The notes under the pieces are model-generated. The model had not been told where the DNA came from. It was given only the letters and a program-made list of their open reading frames with translations, and did not search any database. A stretch of 64,000 bases of DNA from Acinetobacter sp. A2 (GTDB lineage Bacteria > Pseudomonadota > Gammaproteobacteria > Pseudomonadales > Moraxellaceae), in NCBI RefSeq assembly GCF_012371325.1, contig NZ_JAAZQX010000015.1, positions 1 to 64,000 of the forward strand, given 5' to 3'. Shown here in pieces: positions 27,356-36,262 of this stretch (its first letter is position 1; each line of letters begins with the position of its first letter). The position numbers and the translations under genes were made by a program.

Positions 27356-27706
27356 GTGAAAACTGTACTCGTTATTTTACGTCAGGCCAATTTAAGCAGT
27401 CTGCAAGTCCATGAAAGCTTGTCAGCAACGATGGTTTTGGCCACTTTTGGTTGTGAAGTCAAAGTCTTATTGCAAGACGCTGCCTTGAGTTTGTTGCAAT
27501 CTGACCTTGCTTTTGACTCGCTACAACACGCCTTTAAGCTTGCGTCCAACTTGGTCGATAGCTTTGAATTTTACGATCTGAGTCCTATTTTGATAGAAAG
27601 TAAGCATGCTCAATCGGCTTTTGTACAAAATACACCACATGAAATTGAGTTGGTTGAGCTGAATCGCGCATTGATTCAAAGTTTTGATCGGGTTTTATAT
27701 TGGTAA
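27356..27706 (+). CDS. tusC: Sulfur relay protein TusC
   Basis: A 116-residue DsrE/DsrF-like subunit. It starts with GTG at 27356 preceded by AAAAGG. The beta-alpha-beta core (MKTVLVILRQANLSSLQVHE and VLATFGCEVKVLLQDAAL) matches TusC, which forms the TusBCD complex with the adjacent gene products. Sequence conservation is lower than for TusD, as is usual for this subunit; the assignment rests mainly on fold pattern and gene order. Confidence 0.82.
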   Translation: MKTVLVILRQANLSSLQVHESLSATMVLATFGCEVKVLLQDAALSLLQSDLAFDSLQHAFKLASNLVDSFEFYDLSPILIESKHAQSAFVQNTPHEIELVELNRALIQSFDRVLYW

Positions 27707-27738
27707 TTTGCCTTAACTTAAAATGAATCGAGCATCGT

Positions 27739-28023
27739 ATGTCTGAAGCACAGTTATATTTAGTCCAGTCTAGTTTTTCGAGTACACCTGCAGTTTTGGA
27801 ACAACTCCAAGCGCTCTATGCCCCACAAGATTCTGTAGTTTTAATGGGTGGTGCAGTGCTGCATCAAACTCATGCTATATGTGCAGGTTTAGACAAAATT
27901 TATATGTTAGAGCATGATGCACAAATGCTGAATGGTCACTTGGCTGCCAATATACAAGTTTTAGATTATGTCGCTTTTGCAGACCTGTGTTTGGCACAGC
28001 AACGCTGTATCAGTTTAAAATAA
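27739..28023 (+). CDS. tusB: Sulfur relay protein TusB
   Basis: A 94-residue DsrH-like protein. The strand-helix pattern LYLVQSSFSSTPAVLEQL, VVLMGGAVL and a late IQVLDYVAFADLC segment is typical of TusB/DsrH. It completes the TusBCD heterohexamer. The assignment is supported by its place between tusC and tusE. Confidence 0.8.
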   Translation: MSEAQLYLVQSSFSSTPAVLEQLQALYAPQDSVVLMGGAVLHQTHAICAGLDKIYMLEHDAQMLNGHLAANIQVLDYVAFADLCLAQQRCISLK

Positions 28024-28080
28024 CTGTTTGTAATATTTTACCAAAGACCTAAAAAACGAAGATATAGAGTTTTCGCATTT

Positions 28081-28404
28081 ATGAACCAAAACACGACTCT
28101 CGAACTAGACCAAGATGGACATTTATTGGATTACACCATTTGGGATGAACATGTCGCACAACAACTGGCAAATAGTTTAGACCTTGAGTTAACTGCATGG
28201 CATTTTCAGGTACTGCAAGCGGTACGTCAGTTTTATCAGCAGTTTGGGCACTCGCCTGCGACTCGACCTTTAATTAAGTTTTTAATGAAAACGGTTGGCC
28301 CAGAAATTAACAATGCCGTTTTACAGGAAAAATTTAACACTGGTTTGGTTGCACGTCATTTGAGTCGCTTAGCGGGTATTCCCAAACCTGCCAACTGCTT
28401 ATAG
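28081..28404 (+). CDS. tusE: Sulfur relay protein TusE (DsrC family)
   Basis: A 107-residue DsrC/TusE protein that accepts persulfide sulfur from TusD and hands it to MnmA. The C-terminus GIPKPANCL carries the penultimate active cysteine of the family, and the HTH-like helical core (FYQQFGHSPATRPLIKFL) is conserved. It is last in tusDCBE. The E. coli tus genes are split between loci (tusDCB separate from tusE), whereas here they are contiguous, as in several gamma-proteobacteria. Confidence 0.92.
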   Translation: MNQNTTLELDQDGHLLDYTIWDEHVAQQLANSLDLELTAWHFQVLQAVRQFYQQFGHSPATRPLIKFLMKTVGPEINNAVLQEKFNTGLVARHLSRLAGIPKPANCL

Positions 28405-28458
28405 CATTTTTTATGATTGTTAAATCGAAATAATTGATCGCTTTTTGCCTTTAATGTT

Positions 28459-28956
28459 CTAGGCTTCTTGCGCATCTTTTAGGTTTTGCTGTGCCTGAAT
28501 GGCATGATAATACACAGGCGTCAGAAATGGTTTTACCTGTTTGGCATGTAACGCTTCACCACATGCTGAACAGACTAGAATAGGCTCAAACTTTTGGGCA
28601 CAGGTTTTATGAATATATTCCACAGGTTTGCCTAAGCCTTGATCCATCCATTTATCTGCCCATTTCACCATAGACAGCATTAAGGGATATAACTCTAAAC
28701 CTTTTTCAGTCAGTTTATATTCAAAACGCTCTTGCCGCTCTACATAAGGGACTTTGACTAAAACGCCATGCTCCACCAAACGCTTTAGACGATCAGATAA
28801 AATATGCCGCGTAACCCCTAAATGCTGCTGAAAGTCATCAAAGCGACGCATTCCCATAAAGGCGTTACGTATGATTAGCAATGTCCAACGGTCACCAATA
28901 ACCGATAAAGTACGTGCAATTGAACACGGTTGATCACCAATTTCATCCCACTTCAT
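28459..28956 (-). CDS. HxlR family transcriptional regulator
   Basis: A 165-residue MarR-like winged-helix protein of the HxlR group: CSIARTLSVIGDRWTLLIIR, the recognition helix region FDDFQQHLGVTRHILSDRLKR and the wing EHGVLVKVPYVERQERFEYK. The C-terminal tail adds ~65 residues with CSACGEAL, a possible metal-binding CxxC. It is typically a redox or aldehyde/quinone responsive repressor, but the target here is not evident. Confidence 0.87.
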   Translation of the reverse strand: MKWDEIGDQPCSIARTLSVIGDRWTLLIIRNAFMGMRRFDDFQQHLGVTRHILSDRLKRLVEHGVLVKVPYVERQERFEYKLTEKGLELYPLMLSMVKWADKWMDQGLGKPVEYIHKTCAQKFEPILVCSACGEALHAKQVKPFLTPVYYHAIQAQQNLKDAQEA

Positions 28957-29092
28957 CTATAGCCGTCCGTTCTGACTCAATACTTTCAAATTAAAGGATT
29001 CTATAAATTTTGCAAAGCAACTTTTGTTCATATACAGATATAAATTTAAGTTTTACTTCACAATACAGCATAAATTAAACACATCATAAAAA

Positions 29093-29112
29093 AATCCCCA
29101 ATTTAGGGGATT
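29093..29112 (-). terminator. Terminator downstream of the 29215 gene
   Basis: AATCCCC-aattta-GGGGATT hairpin, followed on the minus strand by a run of seven T, about 100 bp after the stop of the exported hypothetical gene. Confidence 0.75.
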
Positions 29113-29214
29113 CAGCGTTATTTCAGCACTAAGCTTACTGATTGATCTATTCTACAACAGCAGATGCAGCTATAAAGCAATGCGAAATAAGACTTTTGGG
29201 CAGATTAATAAACC

Positions 29215-29628
29215 TTACTTCGCTTCTGCACAAAAAACCTGTTCGGTCATACCAGAGGCAGTCAAACTATTATGCTGTTGTTCCAAGTAACGATTGGCCA
29301 CCATCAGCATGACACTGGCAGGATATAAATCTAGATTGCGTTCTGAAATATCTGCAATATTTTTATAGGCTTGGTAACGTGCACAAAATGCACGCTTTTG
29401 CTCACTGGCAGTCGCTTGACTAGCAGGATCATCCAATACCCTTTTACTGTCATTCACCACTTGAGTGTATTGATTCAATAAGACTTGATATTCTTGCTGT
29501 GATAAATGGCTGTGATGCTGTATTGCATCACTCGCAGGCTTTGCAGTAGCTGTTTCCGCTGCCTGAAGACTAAAACTCAGACTGGAAAAGCTTAGCAATA
29601 GTGCAACACCAATTTTATTCAGTTGCAT
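29215..29628 (-). CDS. Exported hypothetical protein
   Basis: A 137-residue protein with a signal peptide: MQLNKIGVALLLSFSSLSFSLQA, then AETATAKPASD. The mature part is helical and Gln/Ser-rich with two cysteines (FCARYQAYKNI and a C-terminal FCAEAK), which may form a disulfide in the periplasm. No domain is recognised. The frame is open upstream to 29694, but that would overlap the neighbouring gene, so I choose ATG 29628 just before the signal peptide. It lies 19 bp after that gene and may be cotranscribed with it. Confidence 0.65.
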   Translation of the reverse strand: MQLNKIGVALLLSFSSLSFSLQAAETATAKPASDAIQHHSHLSQQEYQVLLNQYTQVVNDSKRVLDDPASQATASEQKRAFCARYQAYKNIADISERNLDLYPASVMLMVANRYLEQQHNSLTASGMTEQVFCAEAK

Positions 29629-29647
29629 GATATGCCGTACGCTAAAA

Positions 29648-30025
29648 TTAAGATGCATCGCCTTCTTTCCATACGTCTTCATAGTCATCTGCATCTATCA
29701 TAAAACGATAGCCTTCTTCCAAAGCTAAATATGGGAGTACATCGGGTAAAATGTCCTGCAATTCACGCACGGTCATGGTTTCAAAGTTAGCATCTTCTTC
29801 ACCGAGTTCACCACCATAGATATACCAAGCCACTTGCTCATCACCCTCTGCCTTTTTACGCAAGCCGACTATCGGGTCTTTATTTAAGGTTTGTACAGCC
29901 ACAGCCACCACGTCATCACCACTAACTTCGACATAAGCTGAACCAAATTCTTCGCAAAGTAATTGTTGCTCTTCAATCAATGCTGCCAATGCAGTATTTT
30001 TTTGCTTTTGTTGTGGTTTAGACAT
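29648..30025 (-). CDS. Hypothetical acidic protein
   Basis: A 125-residue cytosolic protein, strongly acidic in its C-terminal half (GELGEEDANFETMTVRELQD). A C-terminal ALEEGYRFMIDADDYEDVWKE segment is vaguely reminiscent of Imm33/DUF2185-type immunity domains, but this is a faint impression and no toxin gene is adjacent. The first ~25 residues are Gln/Lys-rich. The start at 30025 is preceded by AGGAAAG. Confidence 0.65.
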   Translation of the reverse strand: MSKPQQKQKNTALAALIEEQQLLCEEFGSAYVEVSGDDVVAVAVQTLNKDPIVGLRKKAEGDEQVAWYIYGGELGEEDANFETMTVRELQDILPDVLPYLALEEGYRFMIDADDYEDVWKEGDAS

Positions 30026-30165
30026 AGGGCTTTCCTGATCTGATATGCTGAAGTGAAGTCATACGTATTTATAAATAAACTTAGGTTATTCTAGCGAGAT
30101 TGCGCATAGAGAAAACTTTTATTTTAGGTTTTAGACATTGATTTGATCTGTTGAATGATTGTGCA

Positions 30166-31056
30166 TTAGGCCCAAATCACCAACATTGCTGCAAGCACAA
30201 CTAATCCCAACCCCCAATGGTCGGTTCGGGCGAGTTTTTCTTTAAAGAAATAGGCAGAAATTAGTAAGCTGAATAATATTTCAATTTGACCAAGTGTTTT
30301 GACAATTGCCACTGTTTGCATACTCATCGCACTAAACCAACCCAGTGACGCTAAAAAGCTACAGATACTGACTTTAAAGGTCAGCCCTACACGTTGCCAC
30401 ATCGCATATAAAGTGTGTCGTTTAAAAATGCCTAAATATGCCAATAAAATACAGCATTGAAAACCAATCACCCAAACCAATACCCATGCAGCGCGGTGGA
30501 TAAAAGGCAAAAAATCAAGTTCTAAACTGGCTTCGCGTACTAAAAGTGAGGTGACGGCAAAACTCAGCCCACTGCCAATTCCAATAGCCAAAGTAGTCAA
30601 AGAAAAGTCGCTGCGCTGATTGCCTTTACTGAGTAAAAAAACTGCGATACCACCAATAGCAACACCGAGCCAAGCCAAAGCACTTAAATGTTCCTGTAAG
30701 AAAATCACACCGACGATTGCGGCCAGTACCGCTTCACTTTTGGCAAGGCCAACACCGACTGCATAATTTTTCTGTTGGAAAAGTTTGACCATTAAAGCGG
30801 TTGCCAATATTTGGCAAATAGCAGCAATAACTATATATAGCCAAAACTTTGAACTGAACTGTAGCTCGACTTGCGCAGGTTGTTGCCATTGCAACAGATT
30901 TAAATAAAGCACAGCAAAAGGTAAAGCAAAAATAAAACGTGCGAGCGTAACGCCGTAGACATCAACCGTGGTGCTGAGTTGTTTTTGAAAAGCATTACGC
31001 CATGCCTGCATAAAAGCAGCCATTAAGGTAAATAGCACCCAACTAGAAATCATCAT
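30166..31056 (-). CDS. DMT superfamily (EamA) transporter
   Basis: A 296-residue inner-membrane protein with ten predicted helices in two EamA repeats, typical of the drug/metabolite transporter superfamily. Clear features are the internal repeat pattern and the NYAVGVGLAKSEAVLAAIVG region at the end of the first EamA domain. It probably exports an amino acid, purine or related small molecule; the substrate is unknown. ATG 31056 or the adjacent 31053 could be used. The upstream region carries a TTGTAAT/ATTACAA inverted repeat. Confidence 0.82.
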   Translation of the reverse strand: MMISSWVLFTLMAAFMQAWRNAFQKQLSTTVDVYGVTLARFIFALPFAVLYLNLLQWQQPAQVELQFSSKFWLYIVIAAICQILATALMVKLFQQKNYAVGVGLAKSEAVLAAIVGVIFLQEHLSALAWLGVAIGGIAVFLLSKGNQRSDFSLTTLAIGIGSGLSFAVTSLLVREASLELDFLPFIHRAAWVLVWVIGFQCCILLAYLGIFKRHTLYAMWQRVGLTFKVSICSFLASLGWFSAMSMQTVAIVKTLGQIEILFSLLISAYFFKEKLARTDHWGLGLVVLAAMLVIWA

Positions 31057-31127
31057 CTACCACTAACTTAGATCCGCAGCGCTATAATTTACGCCTATTC
31101 AGTTCATTTTGCGATGGCGGATTAACT

Positions 31128-31146
31128 TTGTAATAGCCGATTACAA
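31128..31146. promoter_or_regulatory. Inverted repeat upstream of the EamA transporter
   Basis: TTGTAAT-agccg-ATTACAA, a perfect 7-bp inverted repeat with a 5-nt spacer, sits 72 bp upstream of the EamA start on the promoter side. Possible operator; no regulator is adjacent. Confidence 0.35.
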
Positions 31147-31180
31147 GGATTAATTCTGATATTTTTTGAGCAATAAACAA

Positions 31181-31210
31181 AAAGACATTCATCAATCAAT
31201 GAATGTCTTT
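31181..31210 (-). terminator. Terminator of the 50-residue membrane protein gene
   Basis: Twelve-bp stem AAAGACATTCAT/ATGAATGTCTTT with a 6-nt loop, followed on the minus strand by TTTTGTTT, 49 bp after the stop of the small gene. Confidence 0.82.
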
Positions 31211-31258
31211 AGCTTAGAATAGAAATAATGACTGAATTAAATGTTCAATACGCAGTCA

Positions 31259-31411
31259 TTAAAACTTATCGGCATTGACCACTAGAGCCACCCCAATACA
31301 GAACAAGGCCACATATACGGTAAACCAAATAATCATGTGTTTAAAAGCTTTGTCTGAAATACTGCTATCGGCATATTTCTGCGGTTTGCGTGGTGAATTA
31401 TCTTCTTGCAT
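31259..31411 (-). CDS. Small single-pass membrane protein, 50 aa
   Basis: A 50-residue ORF starting ATG at 31411 with GGAG six nt upstream. The N-terminal half is polar (QEDNSPRKPQKYAD), followed by one hydrophobic helix, MIIWFTVYVALFCIGVALVV, and a short NADKF tail. It is probably a tail-anchored or N-in single-span inner-membrane protein. Its own strong terminator and ribosome-binding site support it as real. No function is recognisable. Confidence 0.65.
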   Translation of the reverse strand: MQEDNSPRKPQKYADSSISDKAFKHMIIWFTVYVALFCIGVALVVNADKF

Positions 31412-31624
31412 ATCGACTCCGATCTGACCAGACAAGTGGAATATTTGTATTATCTAAAACTAATGCACACTGCTGTAGATACAAATAATTCATTTAAAAC
31501 TATAACAGTTAAGTGATCTACCCAGCCCATCTGTTATATAAATACTGATTTATTACATGCTTTAATATTAAAATTAGAGCAAAATACACTTGAAGCAATA
31601 ACACCTAGCATGCGGAATGTTGCA

Positions 31625-33055
31625 ATGTATAAATCAGAACAACTGGCTTTGAATATTAGGCAACTGATCGAAAATGGTGCATGGAAACCACATAGTAAAT
31701 TGCCTTCATTGCGAGAACAGTCACACATGAGTGGCTATAGTTTAATGACGGTTTTGAATGCTTATCAGGAACTTGAAGCACAAGGTCTGGTATATGCCAA
31801 ACAAAAGTCCGGTTTTTATGTCGCAGAGCGTTTTAACTCTCAGCCGGTACATACAGCTAGTAGCTTAAGTCTAAATTCCAACATTCAAATGAACTCTTTG
31901 GTATTTCGTTATTTGAAATCCATTCAGTCTGAAGCCGTATGTCCTTTAGGTTCTGCTTTTCCCAATGCAGAATTACTGTTTAATGCCAAATTAATACAAA
32001 TTTTGGCACAGCATGCCAAGCGAAAAAGTAGCTATTTTAGTCATGACCACATGCCACCTGGACATAACGAATTAAGAAAGATTATTGCTAATCGGTACTG
32101 TTTACAAGGCATACCCACACATGCAGATGACATTGTCATTACATCAGGTGCTTTAGATGCTTTAAATTTGTCATTACAAGCCTTAACCAAACCAGGCGAT
32201 TTTATTTTATTACAAGAAACAATTTTTTATGGTGCTTGGCAAGCTGCAGAGCGCTTAGGCTTACAGGTGATTACCATTCCTGAACATCCTGTTTCAGGTT
32301 TGGATATAGCGTCCTTTGAACAAGCATTGAAGCAATATCCAATTAAAGTGTGCTGGCTCATGCTAAATAGTCATAACCCGATTGGCTTTAGTGTGCGTCA
32401 TGAAATTAAACAGCGTATTGCTGAACTATTAGAAGAATATCAAGTCTATTTAATTGAAGATGATGTCTATCAAGAGCTGTATTACGGTGCGCAAAAACCT
32501 CTACCTATGAAATATTTTGATAAAACACAGCGTGTATTGCACTGCTCTTCTTTTTCTAAAACGCTCGGTGCTGCGGTACGCGTGGGCTGGGTCTATGCAG
32601 GGCAATTTTCCAATGCAATTCAACATTTGCAATTAATGAGTACAGTTTCAGCAAGTCCTTTACTACAAAATAGTTTGGTCGATTTTCTATCGCATCACCA
32701 CTATGAAAAGCATGTACGTCTGTTACGTAGTCAGTTGGAAAAGCATAAAAAAGTGTTTTATCAACAACTGAAACAACGTTTAAATCCTGCATGCAAGATT
32801 CACTACTATTCTAGTGGTTATTTTTTATGGGTTGAGTTGCCCATAAATTTAGATGGTTACGCAGTTTATCAAGCCTTAATTCAACAACAGATTGGTATTG
32901 CACCAAGTCAGTTATTTCGTTCTGAGCACGTTAAACAAAACTTTATCCGTTTAAATTGCTCTTTTGCTTGGACAGCAGAAATTGAACATGCGGTTACTGT
33001 ACTTGCAGAGGTGATTCAGCAACATATTACGGCACACGAACAACTAGAAATATAA
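31625..33055 (+). CDS. MocR-type GntR/aminotransferase regulator
   Basis: A 476-residue fusion of an N-terminal GntR winged helix (residues ~1-70, with SKLPSLREQSHMSGYSLMTV) and a class I aminotransferase domain from about residue 115. The PLP lysine is in SFSKTLGAAVRVGWV, and the NSHNPIGFS block is the usual substrate/cofactor contact. Most MocR proteins are PLP-sensing transcription factors rather than enzymes; the regulated gene is often adjacent or divergent. Here the only close divergent gene is the 50-residue membrane protein. An in-frame ATG lies at 31610. I choose 31625 by ribosome-binding-site spacing. Confidence 0.85.
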   Translation: MYKSEQLALNIRQLIENGAWKPHSKLPSLREQSHMSGYSLMTVLNAYQELEAQGLVYAKQKSGFYVAERFNSQPVHTASSLSLNSNIQMNSLVFRYLKSIQSEAVCPLGSAFPNAELLFNAKLIQILAQHAKRKSSYFSHDHMPPGHNELRKIIANRYCLQGIPTHADDIVITSGALDALNLSLQALTKPGDFILLQETIFYGAWQAAERLGLQVITIPEHPVSGLDIASFEQALKQYPIKVCWLMLNSHNPIGFSVRHEIKQRIAELLEEYQVYLIEDDVYQELYYGAQKPLPMKYFDKTQRVLHCSSFSKTLGAAVRVGWVYAGQFSNAIQHLQLMSTVSASPLLQNSLVDFLSHHHYEKHVRLLRSQLEKHKKVFYQQLKQRLNPACKIHYYSSGYFLWVELPINLDGYAVYQALIQQQIGIAPSQLFRSEHVKQNFIRLNCSFAWTAEIEHAVTVLAEVIQQHITAHEQLEI

Positions 33056-33084
33056 CGTGATCTATATGCCATATTTCGCAACAA

Positions 33085-33115
33085 AAAAGAGCCGAGTTTT
33101 TCACTCAGCTCTTTT
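33085..33115. terminator. Bidirectional terminator between the MocR and porin genes
   Basis: AAAAGAGC-GAGT paired with ACTC-GCTCTTTT around one C/A mismatch, with a 5-nt loop and A/T runs on both flanks, lying between convergent genes. Confidence 0.85.
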
Positions 33116-33138
33116 GAAAGTTTGTATTTAGTTCAAAC

Positions 33139-34488
33139 TTAGAAGTTATAAATGGCAACTGCATTAATTCGGTTGTCTTCACCTGTTTTACTGCCATTAA
33201 CAGCTTCTAAAGCAGTACGTTCACCATAGACATACTCAAGACCAAAGCTTAATGGTTTACGCGGGCTATAGAAAATATTTGCCCACCCTTGCCATAAATC
33301 TTTGTTAATGCTTGTTTTATCTGATGTTGCAGCTATATAGTTAGGGTCTTTATCAAAACTCATATAGCCATAGCCGAGTGTACCGTGAATTTGATCTGTA
33401 AATTTTTGGGTAATACCCACCATAATTGAATCAAATTCGCTTTGTGCAGCTATACGACTATCTGCAGTAATGGCACCTTTATCATTTAAAGCGGTTACAG
33501 CAACGCCTTTATTGGCAAATGATACAAAGCTGCTATCACCTTTAACATGGTAATAATCTGCTTTAAGGGTTGTGCCAGGGACAACTTCATATTTTGCACC
33601 TACGCCCACACCCCATGCCATTTCTTCTTCAGAATTAACACGTTTTTCATGGCCCATAGCACGAACACTAACATTTAAATTATCTGCAAATTGATGATTT
33701 AAACGTGCTGTCAATGCAGGTAAACGCTGGCTAATTGTGGCATCTTTAGGGTCTTCAGCTGCTACAACCAAATTAGTTTGTGGACTAAATTTTGTAGTAT
33801 GACGAACCTGAGGTGTACGTTTTACCGCACCACCTACAAATGCCAATGCATCAATGGTTTCTGGCATATAGTCAGGAATGGCAAAGTTTGACCAAGTTTG
33901 ACCAATTAACCAGTTGCCATAATTTAAGTAAGCATGACGAATACGTAAATTATCAAAATTAGAACCGCCCAAGAAGTCGACTTCAATTTTACCGTTTACG
34001 TCTTGATCACCTACAGGGCTTTTGAAATCCAAACCTAAACGTGTAGCAGAAAGCGTTGATCTTAAACGATCACTACTTTCATTATTGCCTTCTAACGCCA
34101 CTGCATTAATGTGGTTATATGGCAAATCTCGGCTACTGCCCTCAACCTGATAAGACGCATCTAAACGCACATTACCATATAAGTTAAACTCAGCACCTTT
34201 GGCTGTTTTCAGAATCGGACTTGGGCTTGCTGAACTGCGTTGTACATTGGCAATTGCATTTGCTGTTTGCGTATTTTGTACTTTTTGCTGTTCTATCAGA
34301 CCACGTAAAGCTTGAACTTCCTGTCTAAGTTGCTCAATTTCCGTTTGCTGTTGGGTCTGCGCCTGAGCTGCAACACTCATACCGCCCATACTCAATGCAA
34401 TCATGCTCATCATGAGCGTGCGCTGCATTGTTGGTCGAACCGTTGTAGATTGAAAATTAAAAGATTGGGTTAATGTTTTCGCGTTCAT
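33139..34488 (-). CDS. benP: DcaP-like outer-membrane porin (benzoate uptake)
   Basis: A 449-residue outer-membrane protein: a long-type signal peptide (LMMSMIALSMGGMSVAAQA), an N-terminal periplasmic coiled coil (EIEQLRQEVQALRGLIEQQK), then a beta-barrel rich in alternating aromatic/polar residues and ending in AVAIYNF with a terminal Phe. This matches the trimeric DcaP porins of Acinetobacter. Its place directly downstream of a BenK-like symporter gene suggests it admits benzoate or other aromatic acids, like BenP of strain ADP1. The gene symbol is by context. The start could also be the internal Met near 34428. Confidence 0.75.
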   Translation of the reverse strand: MNAKTLTQSFNFQSTTVRPTMQRTLMMSMIALSMGGMSVAAQAQTQQQTEIEQLRQEVQALRGLIEQQKVQNTQTANAIANVQRSSASPSPILKTAKGAEFNLYGNVRLDASYQVEGSSRDLPYNHINAVALEGNNESSDRLRSTLSATRLGLDFKSPVGDQDVNGKIEVDFLGGSNFDNLRIRHAYLNYGNWLIGQTWSNFAIPDYMPETIDALAFVGGAVKRTPQVRHTTKFSPQTNLVVAAEDPKDATISQRLPALTARLNHQFADNLNVSVRAMGHEKRVNSEEEMAWGVGVGAKYEVVPGTTLKADYYHVKGDSSFVSFANKGVAVTALNDKGAITADSRIAAQSEFDSIMVGITQKFTDQIHGTLGYGYMSFDKDPNYIAATSDKTSINKDLWQGWANIFYSPRKPLSFGLEYVYGERTALEAVNGSKTGEDNRINAVAIYNF

Positions 34489-34528
34489 CCTAAACTCGCT
34501 TGTTATTGTGCCATCAAATTCTAGCAAC

Positions 34529-34556
34529 AGATCACCATCGCTTACGATGGCGATCT
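34529..34556 (-). repeat. Intercistronic hairpin between benK and the porin gene
   Basis: AGATC-CCATCG paired with CGATGG-GATCT (11 bp, one mismatch, 4-nt loop) lies between the two minus-strand genes. No T-run follows, so it is more likely an mRNA-stability or processing element than a terminator. Confidence 0.55.
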
Positions 34557-34596
34557 ATATCATTGATGACGAAAGATTAATTGAAAGGTATAGAAA

Positions 34597-35970
34597 TTAT
34601 TGGGTTGCTTTTTGTGCAATTGGATTGCTTTCTACCGCAGGCTCTGCAAGGGCTTTGGCATCTACTGAAGCTTTTAAATTCACCATGAAGATCGCTAAAG
34701 CAGCAATTACACCTGGAATCGCAATAGCAAAGAAGTTCATTTGGTGCGGTAAATTCATGGTCAATAATGCACCAGTTAAGACTGGTCCAACGATCGCACC
34801 GATACGACCAATACCTGATGCCCAGCCCATACCTGTAGAACGTACAGTAGATGGGTAATATTGTGCGACGAAAGTATAAAGCAAGATTTGTGAACCAATG
34901 GTTGCTGCCCCAGCAACTGCAATCAAGGTGTACAACACAATTTGTGGACTGTTAAAGCCAAGTAGAATTAATGCTGCTGCACCACAGATAAACATAATGG
35001 TCAGTACTTTTTTGATATGGAAGCGGTCAGCCAATGCACCACCACCAATTGCGCCAATCATGCCACCAATATTCAGTGCGAATAGGAAGATCATACTTGC
35101 GCCCAATGAATAACCCGCTTGGATCATTAATTTTGGTAACCAGCTGCCCAAAGCATAAACCATTAACAAGCACATGAAGAATGCGATCCAGAACATGAAG
35201 GTACTGAACATACGACCTTGCTGGAACAATGCTTTTACAGGTGCTTCATCGCCTTTAGTCACTTCATTCAGTACAAACTCAGTGTCACCATTTAATTGTT
35301 GGCTTGGCGAAATTTTTTGCACAATACTGCGGGTTTGCTCAATTTCTTTCTTGTTGGTCAAATACATAAGTGACTCAGGCAAGAATTTCCAAATTAACGG
35401 TAAAGCCACCAATGGAATAATTGCGATGTAGAACATGATTTTCCAGCCAAACTCTGGCACTAACCATGCACCCAACAATGCTGAAGTCATACCGCCAATG
35501 GCATAACCACTAAACATCAGCGCAACCAAAGTACTACGAATACGCTTAGGCGCATATTCTGTCATAAGGGCCACAACGTTTGGCATTACCCCGCCAATAC
35601 CAAGCCCAGCAAGGAAACGTAAAATACCAAATTCGACTGGATTGCTTGCAAACGCACCTAAGAATGTAAAGCCACTGAAAATAGCCACACAAATCATGAT
35701 GGTTTTTTTACGCCCCAATTTGTCAGAAAGCGTACCGAAGGTCATGGCACCAAACATCATGCCAAATAATGCGGTACTGGCCAGTAAGCCAGCTTGAACT
35801 GCACTTAAAGCCCACTCTTGCATGAGCAGCGGCAATGCAACCCCATAAATGACTAAATCATAACCGTCAAAAATAATGATCATCAGACACCAAAACAATA
35901 CGCCCCAATGGAATGGCGTGAACTTGGCATCATCAATCAAGGTATTGATATTAATTTTATTGCTTTGCAT
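34597..35970 (-). CDS. benK: Aromatic acid:H+ symporter, BenK-like
   Basis: A 457-residue MFS protein of the aromatic acid:H+ symporter family, with 12 helices. The loop-1 motif region IIFDGYDLVIYGVALPLLMQ with its DGYD signature is diagnostic, and GTLSDKLGRKK is the MFS loop 2-3 motif. It imports benzoate (less likely muconate or vanillate). It is transcribed divergently from the beta-ketoadipate operon region, next to the BenM-type regulator, and followed by a porin. An imperfect BenM-like dyad lies 100 bp upstream (36070-36084). Confidence 0.85.
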   Translation of the reverse strand: MQSNKININTLIDDAKFTPFHWGVLFWCLMIIIFDGYDLVIYGVALPLLMQEWALSAVQAGLLASTALFGMMFGAMTFGTLSDKLGRKKTIMICVAIFSGFTFLGAFASNPVEFGILRFLAGLGIGGVMPNVVALMTEYAPKRIRSTLVALMFSGYAIGGMTSALLGAWLVPEFGWKIMFYIAIIPLVALPLIWKFLPESLMYLTNKKEIEQTRSIVQKISPSQQLNGDTEFVLNEVTKGDEAPVKALFQQGRMFSTFMFWIAFFMCLLMVYALGSWLPKLMIQAGYSLGASMIFLFALNIGGMIGAIGGGALADRFHIKKVLTIMFICGAAALILLGFNSPQIVLYTLIAVAGAATIGSQILLYTFVAQYYPSTVRSTGMGWASGIGRIGAIVGPVLTGALLTMNLPHQMNFFAIAIPGVIAALAIFMVNLKASVDAKALAEPAVESNPIAQKATQ

Positions 35971-36069
35971 CTTGCTTCACCTCCTAATTGTGAAGTCCGT
36001 TACTCCAACTCAGATGCACACAATGAATAAGAAGTTAAAATTTGTCCAAAACTGAATAGGCATGGATGC

Positions 36070-36084
36070 ATACCTAAAAAGTCT
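36070..36084. promoter_or_regulatory. Imperfect CatM/BenM-like dyad upstream of benK
   Basis: ATAC-N7-GTCT, one mismatch from the ATAC-N7-GTAT dyad recognised by CatM and BenM, 100 bp upstream of the benK start. Confidence 0.4.
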
Positions 36085-36139
36085 AAGAAAATATAAGATA
36101 TTGATATTTATAAGAATAAAATAGAAAGTGTATAAAAAA

Positions 36140-36191
36140 TGCCGTCATCAGAAATAGTGAAAAAGTTTTTCTCTCTAATTCAGATGACGGC
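36140..36191 (-). terminator. Terminator of the BenM-type regulator gene
   Basis: Ten-bp stem TGCCGTCATC/GATGACGGCA with a ~32-nt loop. On the minus strand it is followed by TTTTTTAT, 70 bp after the regulator's stop codon. Confidence 0.7.
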
Positions 36192-36262
36192 AAATACAAA
36201 TAAAAAGCACAATAAATTAATGTGTGATTTAATTCTCAATCCATTGATTTAAATTAAATTTA

